From Sweltsa coloradensis (lineage: Eukaryota > Arthropoda > Insecta > Plecoptera > Chloroperlidae): a stretch of 64,000 nucleotides of DNA. Numbering within the stretch: position 1 is the first letter of the stretch; every line of letters starts with the position of its first letter. Shown here piece after piece: positions 1-12,690 of this stretch. The stretch lies in the NCBI GenBank assembly GCA_024449915.1, contig JAMZAV010001744.1, forward strand, positions 225,786-289,785. The letters run 5' to 3'. Position numbers and translations under genes: made by a program. A model generated the notes under the pieces. It was not told the DNA's origin. It worked only from the letters and a program-made list of their open reading frames with translations, and did not search any database.

Positions 1-545
1 CTGTCTTTAAATTTACATAAAATCGGGACTCGGTTAAAGATTTTATTTTTTTAAAAACCGATTTGTAGGTAACTATATGCTCTCCCTAATATATACAATC
101 AATTTTAATAAACATAGATTTCATGGGTAGGGTTAACAAAAGGTTGCAGACACACGGCAAAAATAGTTGTTTTAAAAAATTTCCAAATAAAATGTTGATT
201 AAAAGGAAAAAAGGTGGGGGAACATTTTTTTGTCGAATTCCTAATAATTGTTTTCATTACTTTCAGTAATGTTTTATTGGAAAATTATTGCAGTTACCAC
301 CCAATAAATTTTCGTGGATAGGGGGGGAGGGGTATAGTTTTGTTTTCGATGTAGCAAACACGGGCAACAGACAACAACAACAACACAACACAGCGGCCAA
401 ATTGACATGCGCGCTGGCTCTTCTCTGATCATCGTTACAGTATTCGACAACAAACAAAATCATTGCGCATGCTAACATGCCGATAATGTTACAAGAGCTC
501 GACACTGCTGTCGCACTCGCACGTTTTGCATCGCGTTTTAGCAAA
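1..545. other. AT-rich sequence, no gene seen
   Basis: No convincing coding region, RNA gene or terminal repeat is visible. Short open frames here (for example a cysteine-rich minus-strand frame at 263-544) show no recognisable family motif. Confidence 0.4.
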
Positions 546-1297
546 CTAGGCCGCTACGCGAACGCTTTTTCCAGTCCACGTTTTGATGGTGAGCGTTTAA
601 AAGGAAAATATTTAGGTCCTATAATTACGATTTTTAATGTGGGATCTCCTTACTTTTTTCTATATTAACTGTGATATTACTTGTTCATTCTACACCTGTA
701 AAACCGCGTATCTTAAAACCTTTATTTCTATGAATTTTGACCAATTTTCAACTTATTCCTTTCAAGAGGCACTACATCACTCATAATCCTTATGTCAATG
801 TAAATATGAACGTTGTAGCCCCAACCGTTTGTCAAAATGCGGCCCAAATATCACAAAAATATCGATTAAAAACCGGAGAATAAATCTAAAAGTACGATTT
901 CTTATAAGAAGTATTTTTTCAAGATGTCTTTTGAAACATAGCAAATTGATTTCATGATTTTTCACGTTCCTACAAGTTTAATCAATATCGGAGTAGCCCC
1001 GCTTTTGCCAATATCACGAAAATATCGCACTAAAAATCGGAAAAAATCGTAAAATAGTGCGATCTTTATGAAAATATTTCTTCGATTGGTACCAAAACAC
1101 TAGCAGCTCTAAGTTCAGAGATTTTCGAAGTCCCCTCTAATTTTCATGCAGATGGCCATATGCCGTTTTGCTCCGTAGAGAGCGAACAACGACAAAAAAA
1201 CTACAAAAACAAAACACCCGTCTATTTTCTTGGGGTAAGTAAGTAAGAAACAAACAAAAAACACAGTCAAATTGAAGTCTTCGCTTCGCTCATCCAA
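546..1297 (-). mobile_element. Helitron-like element, old subfamily
   Basis: On the minus strand the element starts at 1,297 with TTGGATGAGCGAAGCGAAG and ends at 546 with CCTAG followed by T. Just inside the 3' end is a stretch matching the variant tail seen at 56,321 (GAAAAAGCGTT, GCGTAGC), preceded by a decayed copy of the inverted GATGAGCG motif. The interior at 700-1,150 resembles the copy at 61,397-62,050 (shared 'gaacttaga' and 'ttgtagcccc' type blocks). No Rep/helicase ORF is present, so it is non-autonomous. Confidence 0.55.
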
Positions 1298-1479
1298 TTA
1301 TGTCAAAATAGGGAACAAAAGTCCTATCCCAAAAACGAAGAGGACCTTTACTCATGACATGATGTACATAGGCATTTTTACAAGGCAAAATAAATGCCAT
1401 ATTTTTTTGGCATCCCTACACTTGAAACATAACTTAAAACTATTTTTGACTTTGAAGAGATTTTGAGATTCTCAAAGTA

Positions 1480-4030
1480 ATGATGAGGTTGCTAAAGGTT
1501 TACCAGTATTGGCCAAAAGGAATGAAGCTTGACATCTTAATATACGTAAGTTGGATAAGTATATTAGATCAGTTGAGGTTATTTCTTGACCGTAAAATGT
1601 TGATATATTTGCTTTCTGTGAAACATATTTTAGATGAATCTGTTCCAGATGGTTTTATTACTGTTGACAATTATAAAACGCTAAGATTTGATCGTGAAAG
1701 GGTAGGGGGAGGGTTATTATTTATATTGCTGAGAATTTCATGTCTCAAGTGTGTAGTTGAGTGTAAAGTTAAATTTCCGATGGATGTTGAGTTGCATTCA
1801 GTTAAATTTCTGGCTTCCAAAATGTAACCAATATTTTTACAGCAGTTTATAAAGCTCCACACGTAAAGTTAGAAAGAATTTTCAGATTGTTTTGATAGTT
1901 TTTTAGTAAATAATTTAAAAGTTGGAAGCTAATGAATCTTTTTTCTAGGTGTTTCAAACATGGATTTTGAGTAAGAAGACAGTCCCATAATCATTTCAAA
2001 TTCCACTAGATCACATGGATTGGTGCAATTAATAAAGTCGTTACTAGGGTTTAATAAAAAGTCGCTACTTTATTGATCATGTTTTTATGTAAATCGCAAT
2101 GAATATTATTCAGTCAGGTCTTATAAGTGTAGGATAAGTGATCATAATTCATTTTATTGGTGTTCGTAAATTAATAGCAAAGTTTCTTCCTAATTTTGTA
2201 ATACTAGAAATTATTATAAGAATTTGATTGGAAGTCAGTAAAATGAAGATTATCAAGTGGTCCCATTGACCAAATTGGTAGGGAGTAAGTTCAGATGAAA
2301 TTAATGTTTTTTGTTAAAGTAACCGTGGAAACTCTAAATGATCAAGCACTCCCCCTTGAAATTAAGAGTTAAAGGAAAACCAGCCCCATGGTTAACAGCA
2401 GATATTAGGAAATCCATGCATGGAAGACCACTTGCGCAAAGAATTTCAAATTTTTTGAAGGCCATAACGTGGTAGGAATACAAGAAAGTTAGAAATAAGG
2501 TAATACTCAGTTCGTTTTTCTAAGCGTGAGCATTTAGTCTTCTTTTGATAATGATATTTTCTTCAAAATCTTTTATGGGTCAGTTTATAATAAGTGGACA
2601 ATGTAACAAAGTGAAAAATGAGTGTAGGCATAGCCTCATTGACGAGAATGGGGATCTTTACACGTCTAATCCTGACATTTGCTGTTTGTTACAGAAAGTT
2701 TTGTTGTGAACGATGTAGATTTTCCAGTGAAATTGGGTAGTTTAAAGATTTAAATAGAAAAGAATAGATGATCTCCGCATGTTAAAGGTAACTATGAAGA
2801 AGTCATTTCAGCAATTAAACGCCTTAAAATTAAGCTCGACAAACACTTCAAGAGCTTCCAGCATAGTATTCAGAAATGGCCCGCATCAATAGTCGGATTA
2901 TTAGCGTATCCTAATTTCCCATTTCTTTCTTGTAGGTGATTTCCAACACAGCTGAGAAATTGGCAAGGGTAACACCTCTTTATAAAGGGTAATAGGTAAA
3001 AGAGTGATAGGAAATTCTTTATCGACCTATATCCAACTCTCCTTCTAGGGAAAATTATTTGAATTATTTTGCCCATGAGGTTATTAACATGAAGTGATCG
3101 GCTCTGAAGGTTGTAATCTGAAAACCAACATGGTTTAGGAAATGTAGATCAACGCAAAGTGCCCTTCTAGCATTTACAGATTTTATCTATAAAAGGGATT
3201 GACAACGCGGAATGGTAAGACGTTGGAGCTGTTTTTGTTGATCTAGGAAAGCATTTATTCAGTACCTTTTTTACCTCTTTTAATAAAACTCACAACCAGG
3301 TATAAAATAAGTCCTTATTTGCTATCAATATTGGTCCGATTACTTCTTTAAAAAGAAAAATGTTTATAAAGCTTGCAAAATATAGTTCAAAAGTATTCAA
3401 TATTTTTTGTGGAGTACCACAAGGATCAATATTAGGACCCTTTTTATTATTCTTTACATAGAATTTTTTTTGATAATCTACTATAATGGGAGGAATCAAT
3501 TAATTTTATATGCTGATTACTTGTCTTTTATTTTAGAAGGTGTGGATGTTGAAGAGATCGTAAGACGTCTTAAGAAGTTGTAAAGAGGAAATGGATGGTT
3601 TTTTAACTCTGGACTTGAATATTAATATAGTTGAAAACAAATTTTATGATTTTTTTCACTAAAGCTAATGATAGAAGCATGAATTATATTCATCTTGACG
3701 TTGAATTGTAATAGTAAGCTATTTCTAGAGTATATGAATTTAAATATCTTGGAGTTTTTCTTAGATTGTAATTTAAATTTTTACGAAACATTATGAATAT
3801 GTATGTAATAAAGTATCATCAGCAATAGGAATTATAAGTAAGATGAGAGGTTTGTAACAGAGAGAATGTTGAGTTATTGTAGAATTCTTTATATTCACTC
3901 ATATTGATTATTGTTTAGTGGTTTGGGCAGTAGACTTCTACCGAATATGTTGTACTTCAGAAGAGAAATTGACTCATCTGTTTGATTCAATTCCTATGAC
4001 GCAAGATTTACAATCTGGTGCTTCACGATT
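1480..4030 (+). pseudogene. Degenerate non-LTR retrotransposon (LINE), endonuclease and reverse transcriptase
   Basis: This is a decayed retrotransposon polyprotein read through several frameshifts and stops. Around 1,560-1,720 the frame gives an apurinic-endonuclease-like stretch (LDQLRLFLD, then DESVPDGFI and VDNYKTLRFDRERVGGG). Reverse transcriptase follows: EEVISAIKRLK near 2,795, a VFVDLGKAF-like catalytic block near 3,232, GVPQGSILGP at 3,411-3,440, a YADY version of the YADD box at 3,509-3,520, a KYLGV block near 3,745 and an IYSHIDYCLVVW-like block near 3,890. This order and spacing fit the jockey/CR1/L2 group of LINEs. The C-terminal end is missing: homology stops at about 4,030, next to the edge of the giant inverted repeat. 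ORF1 was not recognised. It is clearly inactive. Confidence 0.8.
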
Positions 4031-4144
4031 GAGGAAAGAATGTGAAATATAGCGGACTCGTAAAATACATACCAACGTATTGAAAGGAGTAGAGGAAAGT
4101 AAGGGGTCTAGGCCATAATCCGCGGGAAATTCCCCCGGAATCAA

Positions 4145-4580
4145 TATGGCGGCGATGACGTTATTTCCGGTCACGTACCGGGGCCGCCATCTTGTTTCCC
4201 GGCCGCCATCTTGTTTCCAGGTCGCCCTTTTGGTTTCCAGTCACGTGTTTCCGGCCGCCATTTTGATCGGTCACGTTGTTTCAGGCCGCCATTTTTTGAT
4301 TTCCAGGCGCCATTTTGGTTGCCATTCGCCATTTTGGTCCGCCATTTTTATTTCCACCAGCCATTTTGATTTTCTAAGCCGCCTTGTTGTCGCCCATTTT
4401 GGAATTTCCAGCAGCCTTCTGTGTTCCGGCCGCCATTTTAGCTCTGGCCGCCATTTTTTAGGTCGACCGCCATCCTTGGGTCGCCATTTCGTCGAGCGCC
4501 ATTTTAGTTTTGCCAGCCATCTTTTGGTCGCCATTTTAGGGCCGAGCGCCATTTAAGCTCTGCCGCCATTTTGAGTTTCG
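4145..4580 (+). repeat. GCCGCCATTTT minisatellite, left copy
   Basis: A degenerate tandem array of roughly 17-25 bp units built on GGCCGCCATTTTG with spacers such as GTTTCC or GATTTCC. More than fifteen CGCCAT cores are visible. On the opposite strand each unit reads AAAATGGCGGC, which resembles the YY1/Pho recognition core. The mirror array is at 19,395-19,790. Confidence 0.8.
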
Positions 4581-4984
4581 CCGTTATCTTTGCCGTGTCC
4601 TCGTCACCATTGTCGAATTTTCAAATATCGCGCCACTTCTTGGAGTTCCGGCCGGACGCGCTCCCGCGCCTCTAGTAACCATTTTTGGTTACTTTGAATT
4701 TCACTCATATATCATTTTTTAATTCGTATTTATTTCCAATTGAAAGCGACTTAAAAAAGTGTCAGATTACGTGTCCGCGAACCATGATCAGCTCGGGCCC
4801 CTTGGATTATGAACGCAAGCTTCTTAACCCACTCGGCTCCAGGACATATGGGGGGGCCCCCCCTTTTTTTAAAGGCCCAAGTTTTTGGGGGGAATTTAAT
4901 TGTTAATGACGTATTATATCTTCAGATTAAACCACGCCTCCGTCATGACGCACACAGACTATTCACTAATAGCTTCCTGTGTTA

Positions 4985-5460
4985 ATGTTTTCACTTCGCG
5001 ATCGTGGTATTCAAATACCCTAAATACCCAATATATCATTTAGCGGACTCAAATGACTCACGATTCCGATTTTTCAAATTTACTCAAAAGGGCTAATATA
5101 ACCGTCAAGTCATAACCGCGTATTCAAATTATAGGCAAAGGGCATAACCACCAGGTCATAGCCCGCGGTATTCAATGCCATATCTATTCTGCGGAAACAA
5201 AATAGGCGTCACAGCCCGCGTTTTTTTCAAAATAGTATGGGCGGATAACCATCAAAAGTCTAAGTCTTAAAACCCGCGGGTATTCAATAGCATTCCTGCA
5301 GTATCAAAATGACGTCACAGCCCGCGTTTTTTCAAATTTCAATAGGGTATTACACCCAACACAACCCGCGTATTCAAATAGTAGCATTCTAGGTCGGAAT
5401 CGTACCTCGTAGGCTTAAACCGCATAAGCTATCAAAATGAACTTTTTAAATTTCTTAATA
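4985..5460 (+). repeat. CGCGGG minisatellite, left copy
   Basis: Imperfect tandem units of about 50-65 bp, each with a 'cccgcg(g)tattcaaat' core followed by 'caaaatgacgtcacag' or 'ggcataaccaccaggtcata'. The inverted, better preserved counterpart is at about 18,295-18,990. Confidence 0.65.
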
Positions 5461-6129
5461 TACGTCACAACACAACACAAGCGTTTTCCAAAATGTCTAT
5501 CCAAAGGACGAAACCACCAATAATCCTAAGTCTTAACGAAGATCCAGTCCCTCTTTTTGCCTGACTTAAACATGTAAGCTATCAAAATGACAAACTTTTT
5601 AAATTTCTCAACTCGTTATTTTATTTCCACATCACCGACCATGTACACACTTGAAAAAAAAACAAAAAAAAAACAACAACAATTGTCAGCGTCGATATAT
5701 CGCTTCTATATGTCCTTTTTAAAAACTCTGCATAATTATTATTGCACAACATTGGAAAGTCATCATTGTTCTTTTCACCGGACAATTTCGAGGCTAGACA
5801 AGTTTTAACTTGAATACGTGCTACATGAAAGTATGATCTGGTGAATGAGCTTTGTGTGAAATGATAGGGTCCAAGTCCATTATACACATAGCAAATACCT
5901 TTAAACACTTTTATTGATAAATCGTTTGAGGTAAACTAATAATATAAATTTGTTACATTTTATAATAATCTATCTGATTTCGTATTTTATTCTTTGTATA
6001 GTGATTTAAATTTTTTTTATTTATATTTTTTTTATTTATTTTTTATTTTTAAATTTTAATCGTAAGAATTAAAATTTGGAATGTAAAAAGTACACAGGGT
6101 CCTTAGTTCTTATGTTAAAACATATTACT

Positions 6130-6292
6130 TCTATTATTATTATTATTAATTATTATTATTCATTATTATTTTTTATTATTATTATTATTATTATTAATAA
6201 TTATATATATTATTATTATTATTATTATTATTCTTATTTTATTATTATAATTATTATTATTTTTTATTATTAATTTTTTATTATTATTATTA

Positions 6293-6329
<37 letters not shown>

Positions 6330-6345
6330 TGAAGCATATACATTT
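6130..6345 (+). repeat. (ATT)n microsatellite
   Basis: Nearly pure ATT/TTA trinucleotide repeat, broken by short AT runs. The long isoleucine/tyrosine/asparagine frames here are low-complexity artefacts. A shorter AT-rich counterpart lies in the right arm near 17,460-17,610. Confidence 0.9.
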
Positions 6346-9300
6346 AATCAATAATTGTATTATCTTATAAAACAATAGCTTTCAAAAATTGCAATTCTTT
6401 TAATTCTTTTACCACGAGCATGTCACCTAGTATGGATTCGTGTAGTCACGCTTCAGTTTACTTTGACTGATTGGTCCCCTAATTAGAAACATTTAATTTA
6501 GTATTTACTAGATGAATCAAAACTTTGTATAAGAAAAATGTATAGATATTAAAAAATTTTCCTAAAGCGAAATTTGTACTATTGAAATTTATAGTAAACA
6601 ACAACGAATATTTTAGCAAGCGTGAACCATAATAATATAATTCCGTTACAAAAATACATCGTGTTTAGGATGCCATTTTCTTTAAAATTATCACCTTCAA
6701 TTTAATTTAGAAAAGCACTTCCAATCCACAAAGCTAACCCACGCTAGGCGTTTCTTTAATGTTATTTATAAAATTTCAAAAAAGTATTATACAATAGATT
6801 AGAGTACAGTTTACACAAATTTTTCTTGAATACCTACTTTGACCAAATAAATATCAAGTATTCAAAAGAGAATTCAAACTCGCACTTACTCATTGTATTT
6901 TATAATTCACGCGTAATAATAATATGTTGTCTTAAACAAATAAATTTTTTACTCACTTTTCGGTGTAATCGTCCATTAATTTTAAGGTGTTTACGATTTA
7001 AAAGTCATTACTAGAAATAAAATTTCGAAGATTTTTTTTTTTTGTTTTTTTTCCCTAGTGAACTTTGTCATAGTTTACAAATCATAAACTCATTAATCAA
7101 TAAGATAAATAGGAATAGATAAATAATTAAGTTACCTAGAAATAATTGTACGCGCAAAATGTGTTTAAATTTTCTCACAAAATAATTATGATATTGTTAT
7201 ATGAAAATTGCATACATTTTTATCACGTTTTTCCTCACTTGATCGGCAAGTTTTTCTTTACAAGTACGTTTTAATTGTCATTAGCATTGTATATAACTGT
7301 TATAAGCCTATACAACATAAAATAATCATAATTCATGTAGCAGCTATAAGACATAAATAGTCTATGGTTAACTATTAGGCAAAGGGATGTTTTTAAATAA
7401 ATACCTTTTCGGTTATTTCTTCACATGGTGCTCGTATATTTTTTTAACATCTCAGATAATTTTTGTAGCATTACATGATTCACTCTCGGATGTTTATTTT
7501 AGTGCCAACCTTTGCTACCATCAGTATATAATGTTTATAAAAACATTTTGTCTTTCTTTTGTATTCTTTCATTGAAAGCGATTTATTCTTACAAATATAT
7601 ATTACACAATAACTTACCACTATGTGAAAAATAAGTTGTCGTCTCAACTGCATTAATAATAAATCGAAGATAATTAATAGTAATACTATTACTATTCAGT
7701 ATTTAAAGACAGATGCCAATCAATAACATTCTTGTAGAGTTAATAAAAAAAATCGCTATTCATCTTAACATTCTTTTACTAAATAAGGTCTCAATACACG
7801 TACTCTGCTTCATCTACTATAAATTATTTAAAAGTAATTTCCACAACGTTTAATTATATTTTAACGTTATCGAAAGATTAAATAAAACGAATCTCATTTT
7901 ACTAAAACTCACTTTGTTAGATAGTTTTACTGCAATAAGCTACTTTATCATACTGAATTCTATAAGTATAAAAAATTTGAAATGTTAATAATTTTATTAA
8001 CATACCTTCACACATTCGTAAGCAAGGTAACCATTGTTTTGAAATTTATTCTCTACCATTCATATACTACACTGGTTTTTCTATTTGAAATTGGTAAAGC
8101 TTAACGATGTACAGTTTCGTACATTTATTTTGAAGAATAAAATATGAGTACTACTTACCTTCAATTCTTGATCGTTTACTCTTATTATAAATTCACTTCA
8201 TTGCTTAAAACAAATGTTTTTGCTTGTTTATACTTTTCACACACGTATTTCGCAAGATAAATCTATTGCCCTTAGCTCACAGAGTGTCTGACTACACAAA
8301 ATAAAAACCAAACCGCGACTCAAGTAAAAATCTAGAATTACAGTATTCTTCATAACAACATCTCAATACATATCATTGAAAACATAAAAGTTTACACGCA
8401 ATTTTCATTTCCGATGTTTAATAATCGCGATATAATAAATATATATTTTTTGTTCAAGATGTCTTTTCGAGAGTAATCTTTGACAGTAAAATAATAGTCT
8501 GAACAGGCTGTAAATTTCAGGTTCGCCACAGAAAACAACCACTCAATTTATATATGTGAAATAAGTATCACCGTATGCGAGTAAATAACTAAATATCCCA
8601 ACTCCTAATTTAATTTTTCCACTAAACCTACTCGTTTTTGTTTAAATAGTGTTCATACTTTCGTGTATTTTATTGCATTGATAATAACTTAACACTTTAT
8701 TTTCATTACTTTAGGAGGGGGTAACCTAAATATACTTCTTTCTTGAAAAAGGAAAATTTTGATTCTATTCATCTCACGTTATTTACCCCCATTCAAGATG
8801 ATTCAAACTTAGACATTTTTTCCCAGAGTCCCTGTAGATGACAATGGTGATAAAAAAGAAATTCAGTATATCCCATTTAGTCCCCATATTCGATAAGAAA
8901 TGAACACCTTCTCTTAAAGTGTTTAGCTTAATATATAACTAAAATTAAACAAATGACAATATTTGTTTTAAAAAATTTAGTAAGTTTTAAAGTTTTAAAA
9001 AAAAGGGGGCACTTAAGCAAATCAACATAATAATAGATCAAAATATTCCATTTCAGTGTTCGGAGTGAGCTCTACCCAATTAGAGGAATGTTTGTGTTTA
9101 CAGATAATTGTGATCATTTCTGATCCTTGTCTTTTCTCAAAATACCTTTAAAGGAAATTATAACTTTACCTAACCCTAGACGAAAAGTATGATCAATTGA
9201 TGCTTTCGAGAGCGTTTATGGCCTCGAAAATCAATAAATCTATACTAAATAAATTCAACATTACTAAAAATCTTGACAATGATAGCACTGGAAATTAAAA

Positions 9301-11142
9301 AAGAATATACTTTTACACCATCAGTAACGTTTTTTCCTAATAAGAAAGTAGATTGTGAATGAAAGAATCCACTATACAATACATAACATTAGAAATAATA
9401 TGGTGCATTACAATTTAAATTTTAAAACTGTTAAACCAAATATTATGAATTTTAAGACAAATCACCACCGATTCTTATTTACGTCAAGTAAAATAAATAT
9501 GTATAAAGGCATTTAAATAAAAAGGTAGCAAGTCCATCATGTAAAGGCATCGTCACGATTAGTTTACATGATTGCTACCCCAATCATCTACGAATGGTAT
9601 GTCTATGCTATTTTTCAAATAATACTTAATTTAAACAAGGACACCTTTTCTTTGTCTTTGTATCATTTAAAAAGAAATTAAAAGAAATATACACTATGAT
9701 AGTTTGTATCAACATCATAGCTTGGTTAAATTGTGGTAAACTTTTACTTTTATAAAATAGTATTGTTTTTTACATTTTACCTACTTCGGAAAGGCGATAA
9801 ACCCACGATCACATGGAAGAAGATGTGATTATTTACTTACTTAATATTGGGCCTTTCCGGAAAGTGTTACATCTATTTAAAAAAAAATAAACCAACGGAG
9901 TGACTATTTATGCCATTTTAGCAAACACCTTGCTAGCTGTACACTCTAAACGTGCAAATCAATGAGAGTGAGCTTATCAAAATCTTTTTAAAGAAGTGAC
10001 ATTTTTATATAAATGTATGACTCTATCAAAGTTTATAAAATATTATCCATTCTTTAAATTACAAAGTTTATTCTTATTTTTAGACTAAGTCTTGTTTTAA
10101 AGACGTTGTTTGTAATCTAAAACGAAAAATTAGGTCTTTATTTAACAATGTCTCAACTCTCATCCACCACGTTTTGACGTATTAAAAGCTCTTTGACAAA
10201 GTGAACCCTTCCCGTATTGCATTGTTAAAACCACTGATAAAGTTCTCATCCACTGTATTACAGACTGTGGTTTACTTGTATCATATTTTGGGACGGGATG
10301 GTATTCACAGTTTTAAAATATTACGTATCCATAAATTAAAAAGTTAAAGTTTATGCAATCTACTTTTCTAAAATATTTCTGAAAAAGAAATCTGTCAGTT
10401 AAAGAAAAATATAGGAATAACTTTGAAATTGTACCATTTTGTACATGATCTACATTTGTTTTGACGGTTAAAACGAGAGAAATTTTAATTTATTATTATA
10501 ATGAAAATGAAATGTAAATCTGCGAGGATTGAGAAATACATTTGACACTTAGGATATTGTAGAACGAGATCGTTACTCTTTTAACACAATTATGTCAAAA
10601 ATTTTTACTTGACGAGAACCTAAAATACATCTAAAGGTAAAACTGTATTTTTGACGTTCAATTTTTCACACTAACCACGCTAAAAAGTTGAAACACTTAC
10701 TTTGATGTTCTGATGTCCTCATTAATATCAAGTAAACTAGAGGATGTTACTCACCTCTTCTTTGAACAGCAACGTTTTTAACAAATAAGTTCGCGGAACG
10801 ATCAAGTGGTAATTAATGTAGAGGAGATCTTATTCTCGATAGATAAACATGACTAATATTTAACAGTAATTGATTAACATGGGATGAATATAAGCATTAT
10901 GTTGATATATACGAATTAGATGAAAGGTATAACGTGTCTAATGACTTATTTCTTTATCATCTACCTAAATTTAGTTAAAAAACAGATTAGAAACAAAGGT
11001 GAACAACTAAAGAATAAATAATGAAATAGTTATATTACACAACAATGCATTTAAACACAACAAACTTTTTAACAAATTCAAAGAGAATATGTATATGCCA
11101 TAATTTATAATTCAAATTTAAAAAAGTCGTGAGGGATTAAAA

Positions 11143-11247
11143 GAAAAGAAAAGAAAAAAAAAAGAAAAGAAAAGAAAAGAAAAGAAAAGAAAAGAAAAGA
11201 AAAGAAAAGAAAAGAAAAGAAAAGAAAAGAAAAGAAAAGAAAAGAAA
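11143..11247 (+). repeat. (AAAAG)n microsatellite
   Basis: About twenty consecutive AAAAG units. The inverted-repeat partner is the CTTTT-rich tract at 12,290-12,480. Confidence 0.95.
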
Positions 11248-11269
11248 TGACTTTATTTTATTAAATGAA

Positions 11270-12290
11270 AAAGTATTAGTTGATCAAGTCGGAACTGTTA
11301 TCAGAGTTGGCAGTTATCAACCACTTTAATCTACAAAAGGAGTGTTGGTTATTTTAACCACCGTGTGACAAGATTCATTTCAACTCACTCACTCAAAATA
11401 TATTTCAGTTTTTAAAGTATAATGTGCATGGACCTGAGGGTTTTGATAGTGGAACGGTGATTTTTAAATACATCTCGAATCATTATACAAGAAAATACGC
11501 TTCTTTCGATGTATTTTAAACCCTAGGTGGTGATTATATGCCAGGTTTTTAAAAATATTTTCAAACGTGCCAGTGATAATGTGTTTTGATTTCGATTTTC
11601 CCATTAACATTCTTAAATCCAAAACGTTTATTCTTGTTTCGAACCATTTTAACTAATTAATAGACTGTGCTCTTCTGTCTGTGTTACGTATTGCCGAGTG
11701 GGTATGTAAACAACTTGCTCCCGATCATCTAGAATTTATAATTATCATTATTTTTATATTATTATTAATATTTATAGAAGATAATGAATTGATTGATGTA
11801 TTGTGATATCATCATTGTGTATTTGTAAATCATCTAGGGGGGAAAAAGATATTTATTTAAAACTTTGTTTATGTCTCCTACTTATTCTAATGACAATTTG
11901 TCTCAATTATCCCGTTTAAAACTTTTTCTTTCACAACAGTAAAGCATAGTAATTTCTTTACCTATAAGTTTATACTAAAATAAAATAATGAAACCACTTG
12001 CATTTTTTTTTGTGAATTTAATTCTTATCACTTGTCTACAATTTAATTGCTAAATTATCCTCACAAACAACTTTTCACACACCCACCCTCTCAACCGAAG
12101 ATGTTTAAATTTTAATTTAACTGAAGGAAGATTCGCGGTTCGGTGGTTTGCTTCCAGCAAAAGTTTGATAACCTCCCTGATTTGATGTTAAACGAGTTAT
12201 GGAAAACTTATATTCGTTTGAGTGGGTCGTCTAATTACAGTAACATTTTCTTTTTTCGTTTTATATGTTTTATTTTCACATCATCTTTAC
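11270..12290. other. Spacer between the palindrome arms
   Basis: About 1 kb with no clear counterpart in the other arm. No coding region was recognised. From about 12,120 it matches the start of the repeat at 24,060-24,540 (shared GATTCGCGGT, GGTGGTTTG/C and TATTCGT.TGAGTGGG.TCGTCTAAT), so the spacer's right part belongs to a LINE 3' end that continues into the right arm. Confidence 0.5.
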
Positions 12291-12690
12291 TTTTCTTTCT
12301 TTTTTCTTTTCTTTCTTTTCTTTTTCTTTTCCTTTTCCTTTTTACTTTCTTTTCTTTTTCTTTTCTTTTCCTCTCTTCTTGTCTTTTCTTTTCTTTTTCT
12401 TTTTTCTTTTTCTTTTCTTTTCTTTTCTTTTTCTGTTCTTTATTCTTTTCTTTTCTTTTCTTTTCTTATTCATTTGTTTTGGTCTGTTCTATTTTCATCC
12501 ATGCACGACTTTTTTAAATTTGAATTATTAATTTATTGCATTTAATATTCTTTTTCAATTTGTTAAAAAGTTGTTGTGTTTAAATGCATTGTTGTTGTAA
12601 TATAACTATTTCAAATATTTATTATTTAGTTGTTCACCTTTGTTAATCTGATTTTTTTTTAACTAAATAGGATAGATGCTAAATAAATAA
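12120..12690 (+). mobile_element. LINE 3' end with TAAATAAA tail
   Basis: Shares its layout with 24,060-24,545: a GATTCGCGG head, a TTTTC/CTTTT pyrimidine tract, then TTTAGTTGT.C.CCTTTGT.AATC, a T-run, ACT.AATAGGATAGA and a TAAATAAATA tail. Variable 5' truncation and a simple repeated tail are typical of CR1/L2-like LINEs or SINEs that use their 3' end. The phenylalanine/serine-rich frames at 12,143-12,545 come from the pyrimidine tract and are not genes. Confidence 0.6.

Larger units (their letters stand above)
4062..11270 (+). repeat. Giant inverted repeat, left arm
   Basis: This arm pairs with 12,290-19,890 in reverse complement. Checkpoints: the GGGGTCTAGGCC end at about 4,107 with 19,835; the GCCGCCATTTT array; the CGCGGG minisatellite; 8,300 (AAACCGCGACTCAA) with 15,283; 9,590 (ACGAATGGTATGTC) with 14,055; 11,045 (GCATTTAAACACAACA) with 12,580. 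Local comparison suggests roughly 80% identity with many small indels, so the duplication is old. No intact gene was found in the arm. It contains a run of (ATT)n at about 6,130-6,345 and (AAAAG)n at 11,143-11,247. Confidence 0.85.

Noticed and set aside
4146..4556. 136-codon histidine/proline-rich plus-strand frame and its minus-strand shadow
   Set aside because: Produced by the GCCGCCATTTT minisatellite; the mirror array at 19,400-19,700 gives the matching artefacts.
6076..6375. Isoleucine/tyrosine/asparagine-rich frames
   Set aside because: They are translations of the ATT microsatellite.
12143..12545. Three overlapping phenylalanine/serine-rich frames as membrane proteins
   Set aside because: They are translations of a CTTTT/TTTTC tract in different frames inside a LINE 3' end.
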